Origin: an uncultured Paenibacillaceae bacterium
GTDB taxonomy: Bacteria; Bacillota; Bacilli; Aneurinibacillales; Aneurinibacillaceae
Assembly: GCA_937874515.1 (NCBI GenBank)
Contig: CALNBV010000013.1
Location: forward strand, 1-12,728
Reading direction: 5' to 3'
DNA length: 12,728 nt
The translations under genes were made by a program, and so were the position numbers. The notes beneath the pieces were generated by a model, which was not told the DNA's origin, searched no databases, and worked only from the letters and a program-made list of their open reading frames with translations. Below, piece after piece: positions 6,290-12,728 of the stretch (within the stretch, counting starts at the first letter, position 1; every line of letters starts with the position of its first letter).

Positions 6290-7282
6290 ATGAATAGAAA
6301 TGTAAGAATCATAGGAACAGGAAAGTACCTTCCCCCAAAAGTAGTCTCTGCCGAGGAACTGGATCAGCATTTTGGACTGCCAGAAGGAACGGTTTTCCGC
6401 AAATCAGGGGTAAAATACAGACATCAGATTGAAGGGGAAACAGCTTCCCAAATGGCGGCAAAAGCCATCCATCAAGCTCTTACCCATGCTGGCCTAACCC
6501 TGGATGACATCGATTGTATCGTTGCCACATCTGGAACCTATGAACAGCCCATTCCCAGCAATGCCAGCCTAATTAAAGAGGAATTAGGCCTTAAAAATAA
6601 CATTCCAGCCTTTGACTTTAACTCCACTTGCCTGTCCTTTGTTGTGGGATTAGATGTCATATCCTATCTGGTAGATGCAGGGAGATATCAGAGAGTTGTC
6701 CTTGTTTCTAGCGATATTACTTCCGTAGGAATCAACTATAATCACCTGGAAAGTTCCGTATTATTTGGAGATGGAGCAGCCGCTGTTATTATTGAGCAAT
6801 CCCAATCTAACCAAACCTCCAAAATCCTTTCTGCACGAATTGAAACCTATATGGAAGGGGTTCATTATACGGAAATTCGAGGCGGCGGGAACAAAATGCA
6901 TTCCAAAAACCATTCCCCCCAAACCAAAGAAGAGTTCCTTTTTGCCATGAATGGGCGTGCGGTTTTCAAGTTATCCTCCAAAGTGATGGATGGCTTTATG
7001 AAAGAGTTATTTAAAGAGGAAACTTGTACTCTTAAAGATATAGATATGGTAATCCCCCATCAAGCCAGCGGCAAAGCCATGGAACTGATGCGGTTGAAAC
7101 TGGGGATTGAGAAAGAACGTTTTATGAATATCATTGCCGACCATGGAAATGTGGTTGCCGCTTCCATTCCTATGGCATTAAACGATGCTATTATGCAAAA
7201 CAGGGTTAAACGGGGCGATAGGGTCATGCTGGTCGGAACATCTGCCGGACTCAGCCTGGGAGGCCTTATCCTTGTCTACTAA
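6290..7282 (+). CDS. Beta-ketoacyl synthase III (FabH-like) condensing enzyme
   Basis: A 330-residue thiolase-fold condensing enzyme with the intact KAS III triad: Cys114 (FNSTCLSFVVG), His257 (VIPHQASG) and Asn287 (DHGNVVAASIP). The C-terminal GTSAGLSLGG loop is also present. KAS III enzymes join an acyl-CoA or acyl starter to an acyl carrier protein or CoA extender by decarboxylative or head-to-head condensation. The setting, with no other fatty-acid synthesis gene, points to a specialised homologue rather than the housekeeping FabH. In a by-eye comparison, the glutamate that OleA uses to deprotonate its second acyl chain appears to be replaced (near Ile88). The ATG at 6290 is chosen because GGAGAGG sits 9 bases before it and the product then begins like FabH; a TTG at 6260 and an ATG at 6281 are in frame. 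It is the first gene of the operon, and its end overlaps the ATP-grasp gene by 11 bases. Confidence 0.93.
   Translation: MNRNVRIIGTGKYLPPKVVSAEELDQHFGLPEGTVFRKSGVKYRHQIEGETASQMAAKAIHQALTHAGLTLDDIDCIVATSGTYEQPIPSNASLIKEELGLKNNIPAFDFNSTCLSFVVGLDVISYLVDAGRYQRVVLVSSDITSVGINYNHLESSVLFGDGAAAVIIEQSQSNQTSKILSARIETYMEGVHYTEIRGGGNKMHSKNHSPQTKEEFLFAMNGRAVFKLSSKVMDGFMKELFKEETCTLKDIDMVIPHQASGKAMELMRLKLGIEKERFMNIIADHGNVVAASIPMALNDAIMQNRVKRGDRVMLVGTSAGLSLGGLILVY
6567..6589. repeat. Perfect inverted repeat inside the ketoacyl synthase gene
   Basis: GCCTAATT and AATTAGGC form perfect eight-base arms around a seven-base centre. No T run follows, so it is not a terminator. It could fold in the mRNA or be an intragenic protein site; it may equally be coincidence, since the codons make ordinary FabH sequence. 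Confidence 0.4.
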
Positions 7283-8429
7283 TATTTTGCTAACTGGAGG
7301 CCGGGCACCAGTAACCCTTCATTTAGCCCGATTATTCAAGGAACAGGGATTTCGTGTCTTTGTGGCGGAAAGCGAGAAAATACACCTGTGTAAAGTATCC
7401 CATTCCATCGAAGAGTCTTTTCTTGTGCCCAAACCCAATGAGGACCATGAAGGGTATATTCAGGCTTTATGCAGGATTATTAATAAATATAACATTTCTT
7501 TGCTGGTTCCTACTTGCGAAGAAATCTTTCATATTTCCATAGGAAAAAAAATCATAGAACAAACAGGGTGTCAGGTTTTTTGTAAGGATATTCATACATT
7601 GTGGAAACTTCACAACAAATGGGAGTTTTATAAACTGGTGAAAAACTACGGGTATGCCCCACCACCCACAACCTGCGTCACTTCTCATAAAGAGTTGAAG
7701 GATTTTCTTGCCAGAAAAGAAGAGAAAGTTGTGATTAAGCCTGTCTATTCCCGCTTTGGTTCACAGGTTTATTTCTATGAAAAAGGAGATCATGTACCAC
7801 ATCTTTCTATCTCAAAAGAAAGACCATGGATTGTCCAGGATTTTGTACAGGGAACCCAGTATTGTTCTTACTCTGTCTCTTCCCACGGGAAACTATTGGC
7901 CCATTCCCTCTATTCGACGAAGTACACCGCCGGACCAGGGGCTACAGTTTTTTTTCAGCATATTGAGAACGTGGAAATCCAAAAGTTTGTTTCCCGTATC
8001 GTTAAACAAGAAAATTTCACCGGGCAAATTGCCTTCGACTTTTTTATAGATGCACAAGGCAGGGTTTATCCTATTGAATGTAATCCGAGAAGCACCAGTG
8101 GCATCCATCTTTTTGATGGCAATAAAGAGTTTGCCCTTTCCTTCATCAAGGAAAACAATAAGATGATTACTCCGGCAAAGGATCAAGCCTATATGCTGGG
8201 TATCCCCATGCTGCTTTATGGTGTGAAGAGTGGTACCGCTATTAAACATCTGCCATCCTTTTTCAAAGATTTCAAAGGGGCAAAAGATGTGATTTTTTCA
8301 AAAAAAGATATGAAGCCTTTCTTCTATCAAATACCAGTGTTTTTCAACATTTTGAGAAAAGCCATGAAATATAAAATAGATTTAACTGCAGTGACCACCA
8401 TGGATATTGAATGGGGGGAAAATCTTTGA
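7272..8429 (+). CDS. ATP-grasp ligase (carbamoyl-phosphate synthase-like)
   Basis: A 385-residue ATP-grasp protein. The N-terminal pre-ATP-grasp fold begins NILLTGGRAPVTLHLARLF (4-22). The nucleotide-binding strand is VVIKPVYSRFGS (153-164), and QDFVQG (189-194) is the hinge segment. Metal binding is by GQIAFDFFID (251-260) and PIECNPRSTSG (267-277, with Glu269 and Asn271). Such enzymes make an acyl-phosphate from ATP and a carboxylate, then couple it to an amine, thiol or hydroxyl nucleophile; the partner here is unknown. The start is taken as TTG at 7272, because GGGAGG lies 8 bases upstream and the residues before it belong to the ketoacyl synthase frame; no ATG is available nearby. The start lies inside the upstream gene, so translational coupling is likely. 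Roughly the last 80 residues match no part of the motif set I know. Confidence 0.88.
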   Translation: MSTNILLTGGRAPVTLHLARLFKEQGFRVFVAESEKIHLCKVSHSIEESFLVPKPNEDHEGYIQALCRIINKYNISLLVPTCEEIFHISIGKKIIEQTGCQVFCKDIHTLWKLHNKWEFYKLVKNYGYAPPPTTCVTSHKELKDFLARKEEKVVIKPVYSRFGSQVYFYEKGDHVPHLSISKERPWIVQDFVQGTQYCSYSVSSHGKLLAHSLYSTKYTAGPGATVFFQHIENVEIQKFVSRIVKQENFTGQIAFDFFIDAQGRVYPIECNPRSTSGIHLFDGNKEFALSFIKENNKMITPAKDQAYMLGIPMLLYGVKSGTAIKHLPSFFKDFKGAKDVIFSKKDMKPFFYQIPVFFNILRKAMKYKIDLTAVTTMDIEWGENL

Positions 8430-9430
8430 CCAGAGTTTTAGTCACCGGCGGAACAGGATTTCTCGGCCAACACTTATGCAAACGCCTTAATTCCCTGGGT
8501 TATGAAGTGTATGTCCTGGGGAGAAATGAAAAAGTCGGTAAAGAATTGAAAAAGGAAGGGATCTCCTTTATCCAAACTTCTCTAACAGAGGAAGGGAAGG
8601 TCCATAATGCCTGTAAAGGAATGAAGTACGTCTTTCATTGTGCTGCTTTCTCTTCCCCCTGGGGAAACTATGAGGAATTTTATCAAAGCAATGTAGTTGG
8701 GACACGCAATATTATTTCTGCCTGTGAAAAAAATGGGGTGAAACGCCTGATTCACGTTTCCACCCCCAGCCTTTATTTTCGTTTTGACGACCGACTTGGG
8801 GTGAAAGAGGAAGACCCCCTTCCGAAAAAAGCCGTCAATCATTATGCCTATACCAAAAGATTAGCAGAGAAAGAAATTGACCTGGCCTATCAACGGGGAT
8901 TGCCTGTGATTACCATTCGCCCACGGGCCCTTTTTGGTGAAGGGGATACCACCATCATCCCCCGCCTCATCAAAGCCAATGCAAAAAAAGGAGTCCCCAT
9001 GTTTCGGAAAGGCAGAATTCTTACAGATATTACTTATGTAGGCAATGTTGTGGATGCCCTTCTTCTGTGTATGAATACAAGAGAAGAAAACCTGGGGGAA
9101 AAATACAATATTACCAATGGAGAATCCATGTATTTTATCGATTTATTGGACCGTCTTTTTCAAGAATTAGGTACAGAGTTCAGGAAAATCCATATACCTT
9201 TTTCTGTGGCCTTTTCTCTTGTAGGCCTCGTAGAAGGATTACACAAGGTTTTTCTCCCCGAGAAGGAACCTTTGCTTACCCGATACTCCTTAAGTGTCAT
9301 TGGAAAAAACCAAACCCTTGATATTACCCGTGCGAAAGAAGAACTGGGGTATTCCCCTTCTATAAGTGTTGATGAAGGCATACAACGATATGTGAAATGG
9401 TATCAACAACAGGAGGGTGAGAAAGAATGA
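8426..9430 (+). CDS. NAD(P)-dependent extended SDR, 3-beta-HSD / OleD-like reductase
   Basis: A 334-residue extended short-chain dehydrogenase. The N-terminal nucleotide motif is TGGTGFLG (7-14). WGNYEEFYQSNVVGTRN (about 79-95) is typical of the 3-beta-hydroxysteroid dehydrogenase/OleD branch. Catalytic residues are a serine in HVSTPS (110-115) and YAYTK (Tyr140, Lys144). OleD enzymes reduce 2-alkyl-3-keto acids to beta-hydroxy acids, so this may reduce the product of the ketoacyl synthase two genes upstream; that is inference. The start is taken as TTG at 8426, overlapping the ATP-grasp stop as TTGA, with GGGGGGA 6 bases before it. An in-frame ATG at 8411 would add five residues but has no ribosome site. 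The 3' end overlaps the next gene by four bases. Confidence 0.9.
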   Translation: MTRVLVTGGTGFLGQHLCKRLNSLGYEVYVLGRNEKVGKELKKEGISFIQTSLTEEGKVHNACKGMKYVFHCAAFSSPWGNYEEFYQSNVVGTRNIISACEKNGVKRLIHVSTPSLYFRFDDRLGVKEEDPLPKKAVNHYAYTKRLAEKEIDLAYQRGLPVITIRPRALFGEGDTTIIPRLIKANAKKGVPMFRKGRILTDITYVGNVVDALLLCMNTREENLGEKYNITNGESMYFIDLLDRLFQELGTEFRKIHIPFSVAFSLVGLVEGLHKVFLPEKEPLLTRYSLSVIGKNQTLDITRAKEELGYSPSISVDEGIQRYVKWYQQQEGEKE

Positions 9431-10251
9431 ACATTACGATCCTGAAAGCAGGCTATTGTACCCATTTGGAGAAAATGGCTTCCAAGCAAGGAAGTTGGAA
9501 AACGGTTCCTTTCCCTGCCCTTTTTGCTCTTATTGAGCATCCCACTCAGGGATACATATTGTTTGATACCGGGTATTCCAACCATGTGGAACAAAGCATG
9601 AAACAGTTCCCTTACGGAATTTACGGAAAAATGACCCCCATCTACTTAAATAAAAGGGAAAGTGCAAAAGAACAATTGGAAGCCATGGGAATCTCCCCTG
9701 TTGAAGTGAAAACCATTATCCTTTCCCATTTTCATGCAGACCACATTGGTGGGTGCCGTGACTTTCCGGAAGCCAGATTTATTTGCTCAGGAAAGGATTA
9801 CGGTTATCTGCAAAACAAGACTGGTTTTTCCGCCTTAAAAAATGCCTTTATCCCTTCCCTCTTGCCAGAAGATTTTACAAAACGGGTGGGGTTTATTGAA
9901 GAGTGTCCTGTCATTGTATTTCCTTTAAAAAACTCTCCTTTTACAAAGGCCTATGATGTATTTGGAGACCAACGTATTCTCACCGTGGAATTGCCCGGGC
10001 ATACAGGAGGACAATTTGGGCTTTTTGTAAGAAGAAAGGATGGCCCCCTTTTCTTTGTTTCAGATGCCTGTTGGCTTTCTGAAACTTATAAAAACCTAAG
10101 TTATCCTAATCCGATAGCATCTTTAATTATGGATAATTGGACTCAATACAAAGAAACCATTAAGAAAATCCATGATTTTCATAAGCTATATCCCGAAGTT
10201 CAAATCATTCCTACCCACGCTATGGATTTCTTTAAGGAGAAAGAATCATGA
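9427..10251 (+). CDS. Metallo-beta-lactamase-fold hydrolase (lactonase/thioesterase-like)
   Basis: A 274-residue protein with a complete dinuclear metal set: HFHADH (His101, His103, Asp105, His106), His192 in PGHTGGQ, Asp213 in VSDACW and His264 in PTHAMD. The sequence around these motifs (ILFDTGYS, LSHFHADHIGG) resembles the N-acyl-homoserine lactonase branch more than beta-lactamases proper. There is no signal peptide, so it acts in the cytoplasm. Within this operon it could open a lactone, edit a thioester, or release the product from a carrier. Quorum-signal quenching is possible from the fold alone but is not favoured by the neighbours. The ATG overlaps the upstream stop as ATGA with GGAGGG just before it, and its own end overlaps the next gene in the same way. 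Confidence 0.9.
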   Translation: MNITILKAGYCTHLEKMASKQGSWKTVPFPALFALIEHPTQGYILFDTGYSNHVEQSMKQFPYGIYGKMTPIYLNKRESAKEQLEAMGISPVEVKTIILSHFHADHIGGCRDFPEARFICSGKDYGYLQNKTGFSALKNAFIPSLLPEDFTKRVGFIEECPVIVFPLKNSPFTKAYDVFGDQRILTVELPGHTGGQFGLFVRRKDGPLFFVSDACWLSETYKNLSYPNPIASLIMDNWTQYKETIKKIHDFHKLYPEVQIIPTHAMDFFKEKES

Positions 10252-11558
10252 ATGGAATTATTGCTTTTCTCACCCAATATAATCATGCCAGGCGCCTAAA
10301 CCGATTTAGCAATCGGAAAGAGCTGGAAGCCTATCAAAAGAAAGCTGTAGAGAAGTTTCTAAAGACTGTCCTTCCCAGGTCAACATTTTATTGCTCTTAT
10401 TTAGAGAAACACTCTATTCAAGAGTGGCGCCAGTTTCCCATTATTGATAAATCCATCATGATGGAGAACTTCGACGGCTTAAACACGGCGGGGATAAAGA
10501 AAGAGGAAGCTTTCAAAGTGGCACTTCAGGCTGAGAAAACAAGGGATTTCACCCCTAAAATAAAGGGAATCACTATCGGCCTTTCCTCGGGAACCTCCGG
10601 CAATCGGGGGCTTTTTCTCGTGAGTAAAGCAGAGCAAATGGCCTGGGCTGGAAATATCCTGGGGAAAGTTCTCCCTACTTCTCTCTTTTTCGGACCAAAA
10701 CAAAAAATCGCTTTTTTCTTGCGGGCCAATAGCAATCTTTACACCACCCTAAACGGGTTCAAAATTCAGTTTCACTTTTTTGATCTATTTTCGGGCTTAG
10801 AAAAAAATGTGGCTGAATTGGATGAATTCCAACCAACCATCTTAGTTGGCCCCCCTTCCATGTTACGGCTATTAGCCAGAGCACAAAAAGAAGGCAAATT
10901 ATCCATTCATCCCATTAAAATCGTGTCTGTTGCTGAAGTGTTAGACCCTATGGATCAGGCCTATATGGAAGATGTCTTTCAACAAAGGATTCACCAGATT
11001 TACCAATGTACAGAAGGATTTCTCGGTTTTACCTGCTCCCATGGTACCCTCCATTTAAATGAAGACATTCTAATTATTGAAAAGGATTATTTAGATGAGA
11101 GCCTTGGGAAATTCATGCCCATTCTGACAGATTTTCAGCGTACCACCCAGCCTATTATTCGTTACCGCTTAAATGATATTTTAACGGAGAAAAAGGACCC
11201 TTGTCCCTGCGGCTCCCCTTATCTGGCCTTAGAATATATCGAAGGCAGATGCGATGATTTGTTTTATCTGAAAGCCAAAAAAGAGGACAAGATGGTACCT
11301 GTATTTCCTGACTTTATCAGAAGAGCCATCATTACTGCTTCTGAAAACATTGAAGAATACAAAGTAGTACAGGAAAGCAATGCAAAGATTCATGTGTATC
11401 TTCTATGTGAGGGAAATAAAAATAAGATAGAGAATCAGGTGCGGGATAACCTGTATGCCATCCTGGATCAACTGGAATGCGTGTTGCCAGAACTCACTTT
11501 TTCTTATGGAATCCATTTAGAAAAAGGGGCTAAAATGAGGAGAATCCAACGGAAATGA
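10248..11558 (+). CDS. Adenylate-forming enzyme, PaaK / coenzyme F390 synthetase-like
   Basis: A 436-residue AMP-binding enzyme of the short PaaK/F390-synthetase-related type. It shows the phosphate-binding loop GLSSGTSGNRG (111-121), YQCTEGF (252-258) in the adenine/acyl pocket, RYRLNDIL (305-312) and a CPCG pair (319-322) found in this subgroup. The C-terminus is short and basic (KGAKMRRIQRK), where the closing-domain lysine would be expected. It activates a carboxylate as an acyl-AMP and may pass it to CoA, a carrier or another nucleophile. It is much shorter than the fatty acyl-AMP ligases and OleC, and its sequence lies in a different branch. The ATG overlaps the hydrolase stop by four bases, with AAGGAG upstream. 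The substrate is unknown; it may be the beta-hydroxy acid made by the upstream genes or a separate aryl or amino acid. Confidence 0.85.
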   Translation: MNGIIAFLTQYNHARRLNRFSNRKELEAYQKKAVEKFLKTVLPRSTFYCSYLEKHSIQEWRQFPIIDKSIMMENFDGLNTAGIKKEEAFKVALQAEKTRDFTPKIKGITIGLSSGTSGNRGLFLVSKAEQMAWAGNILGKVLPTSLFFGPKQKIAFFLRANSNLYTTLNGFKIQFHFFDLFSGLEKNVAELDEFQPTILVGPPSMLRLLARAQKEGKLSIHPIKIVSVAEVLDPMDQAYMEDVFQQRIHQIYQCTEGFLGFTCSHGTLHLNEDILIIEKDYLDESLGKFMPILTDFQRTTQPIIRYRLNDILTEKKDPCPCGSPYLALEYIEGRCDDLFYLKAKKEDKMVPVFPDFIRRAIITASENIEEYKVVQESNAKIHVYLLCEGNKNKIENQVRDNLYAILDQLECVLPELTFSYGIHLEKGAKMRRIQRK

Positions 11559-12697
11559 ATATTGTTTTATTTGATGCAGAAAACATTGACCAATTAAAAG
11601 AACCCCGGGATGAAAATTCTCGTTATGTAAAACGGTTCTTTACCCCTTTCATCAAAGACGGTTCTCTTAAATATATCGAAAATATCCAGTCCCAGGTTGC
11701 TCTTCTTCAAGTAGATGAGGTGTTAGTGCCCATCACCATTAATCATGGGGAATTTGGAAACGCTTATGTTGTTTCTCCTTATACCCATTATGTGGACTAT
11801 GCAAAGGAAGAACTGGTATTAATCAAAAATAGTTTCTTGAAGAAAACCCTGGAGGGCCTTTTATCTGGACTGGGAAAATTGCTTCGTTTCTCCCAGGTGA
11901 ACAAGGTAATTCATATTAATAATTGGATGTTTTCTACCAATCTGTATATGGATTTATCAGAGGAACAAATAGAAGCCATTACAACCTATCTAACAAACAG
12001 GTTTCCCCATCATGCATTCATTTTCCGTTCCATTAATCAGTTTGTTTATAAAGATATATATACTTCTCTGCAAAAAAAGGGGTATCACTTGATTGCCAGC
12101 CGCCAGGTGTATTTCTCCAAACATCGAAAAGAAATGAAAGGGCGGCAACGGGAGCACGTAAACCGGGATTACAGCCTCATTCGTAAAAAGGAGTACGAAA
12201 TTATCCACTTAAATGAAAACCATAGTGGTTATGCCAGGGAACTATTGGATTTATATAATGATTTATATATTAAGAAGTACTCTAAGTGGAATCCGAAGTT
12301 TACCGAGGATTTTATCCGCTTGAGTTTAAAGGAAGATTTACTTACCATGAAAGGTGTGAAAAAGGGAGATCATTTCATTGGATGCCTTGGCTATTGGAAA
12401 ATCAATGGCATTATGACCACTCCCCTCTTTGGATATAACACTGATTTAGAAAAAGAAGCCGGGGTTTATCGGGTACTTTCTGCACTCTTAAATGAAGAAT
12501 CAGAAAACAAAGGGAATCTTCTCAATATGAGTTCCGGTGCCGCTGATTTTAAAATCAACCGAGGGGGTGAAGGGGTAATTGAGTATAGCGGTGTTTATAC
12601 CCACCATCTCCCCTTCACCAGAAAAATAGGATTTTTGGTTTTGCAAGGTTTGATTAATGGGATTGGGGTACCTTTGTTGAAAAATCAAAAGCTATAG
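11555..12697 (+). CDS. GNAT-superfamily acyltransferase-like protein (BioF2/FemAB-like)
   Basis: A 380-residue soluble protein. The C-terminal half (about 185-355) reads like the GNAT acyl-CoA or aminoacyl transfer fold of the BioF2/FemAB-type enzymes: GDHFIGCLGYWKING (271-285), then NMSSGAADFKINRGGEG (324-340), where FKxxRG is a recurrent motif. The first 180 residues are probably a second, diverged GNAT lobe, which I recognise only weakly. Such proteins transfer acyl or aminoacyl groups to an amine or hydroxyl, and here would act on or produce the conjugated product. The ATG overlaps the adenylating enzyme's stop as ATGA. No signal peptide or membrane segment is evident, although the last 30 residues are rather hydrophobic. 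Function assignment is tentative. Confidence 0.7.
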   Translation: MNIVLFDAENIDQLKEPRDENSRYVKRFFTPFIKDGSLKYIENIQSQVALLQVDEVLVPITINHGEFGNAYVVSPYTHYVDYAKEELVLIKNSFLKKTLEGLLSGLGKLLRFSQVNKVIHINNWMFSTNLYMDLSEEQIEAITTYLTNRFPHHAFIFRSINQFVYKDIYTSLQKKGYHLIASRQVYFSKHRKEMKGRQREHVNRDYSLIRKKEYEIIHLNENHSGYARELLDLYNDLYIKKYSKWNPKFTEDFIRLSLKEDLLTMKGVKKGDHFIGCLGYWKINGIMTTPLFGYNTDLEKEAGVYRVLSALLNEESENKGNLLNMSSGAADFKINRGGEGVIEYSGVYTHHLPFTRKIGFLVLQGLINGIGVPLLKNQKL

Positions 12698-12722
12698 AAC
12701 TAAAGAAGACACTGGGCTTCAA

Positions 12723-12728
12723 TGGAGG
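12723..12728 (+). promoter_or_regulatory. Ribosome binding site of a further operon gene beyond the right edge
   Basis: TGGAGG lies at the very end of the window, 26-31 bases after the acyltransferase stop, with no terminator between. A start codon would be expected about 6-9 bases past the edge, so the operon probably continues. An ATG at 12722 exists but has no ribosome site of its own. Confidence 0.5.

Noticed and set aside
6290..7282. Housekeeping fatty-acid FabH
   Set aside because: The neighbours are not fatty-acid synthesis genes, and the gene leads an operon of ligases and a reductase. A specialised condensing enzyme is more likely, though this is not proven.
7893..8249. Minus-strand open frame of 118 codons
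   Set aside because: Lies fully inside the ATP-grasp gene on the other strand and covers its metal-binding motif; no recognisable domain.
1..12728. CRISPR arrays, tRNA or rRNA genes, insertion sequences, phage genes
   Set aside because: No regularly spaced repeats, cloverleaf-like sequences, transposases or phage proteins were seen on either strand.

Overview
The window most likely comes from a Gram-positive, low-to-mid GC Bacillota genome, probably a Bacillales member. The signs are strong GGAGG-type ribosome binding sites, TTG starts, tightly overlapped genes and a PAS/AAA+/TyrR-type sigma-54 activator. This is inferred from style; no marker gene is present to fix the species.

Left half (1-6191): a sigma-54-controlled catabolic island. 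On the minus strand a carbon-nitrogen hydrolase gene is followed by a Rieske ring-hydroxylating oxygenase alpha subunit, which runs off the left edge. Upstream of them, also on the minus strand, lies a sigma-54-dependent activator. Divergent from the activator, on the plus strand, is a large flavin/4Fe-4S oxidoreductase of the dienoyl-CoA reductase/trimethylamine dehydrogenase type, closed by a strong intrinsic terminator. Both enzyme transcription units carry a near-perfect -24/-12 promoter (TGGCA...TTGCT with GG-N10-GC spacing). Both also carry an upstream inverted repeat of the form TATGC-N6-GCATA. The activator gene sits between the two, so the three units look like one self-contained regulon. 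The natural substrate cannot be read from the sequence; hydroxylation, flavin-dependent reduction or demethylation, and amide or nitrile hydrolysis are the chemistries on offer.

Right half (6192 to the right edge): a polycistronic, apparently biosynthetic operon on the plus strand, starting from an extended -10 promoter. In order it encodes a ketoacyl synthase III (Cys-His-Asn), an ATP-grasp ligase, an OleD-like extended SDR reductase, a metallo-beta-lactamase-fold hydrolase, a PaaK/F390-synthetase-like adenylate-forming enzyme and a GNAT/BioF2-like acyltransferase. Every junction overlaps by 4 to 11 bases and two genes use TTG starts, so translation is probably coupled. A ribosome binding site at the last bases suggests that the operon continues.

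The second operon is the best candidate for an undescribed system. A plausible reading is that the ketoacyl synthase makes or primes a beta-keto acyl product and the SDR reduces it. The adenylating and ATP-grasp enzymes would then activate carboxylates for ester, amide or lactone formation, the acyltransferase would transfer an acyl or aminoacyl group, and the metallohydrolase would edit a thioester or open a lactone. It parallels the OleA/OleD/OleC/OleB olefin and beta-lactone pathway, but the OleC- and OleB-like steps would be done by unrelated protein families. No tRNA, rRNA, CRISPR array or insertion sequence was seen.
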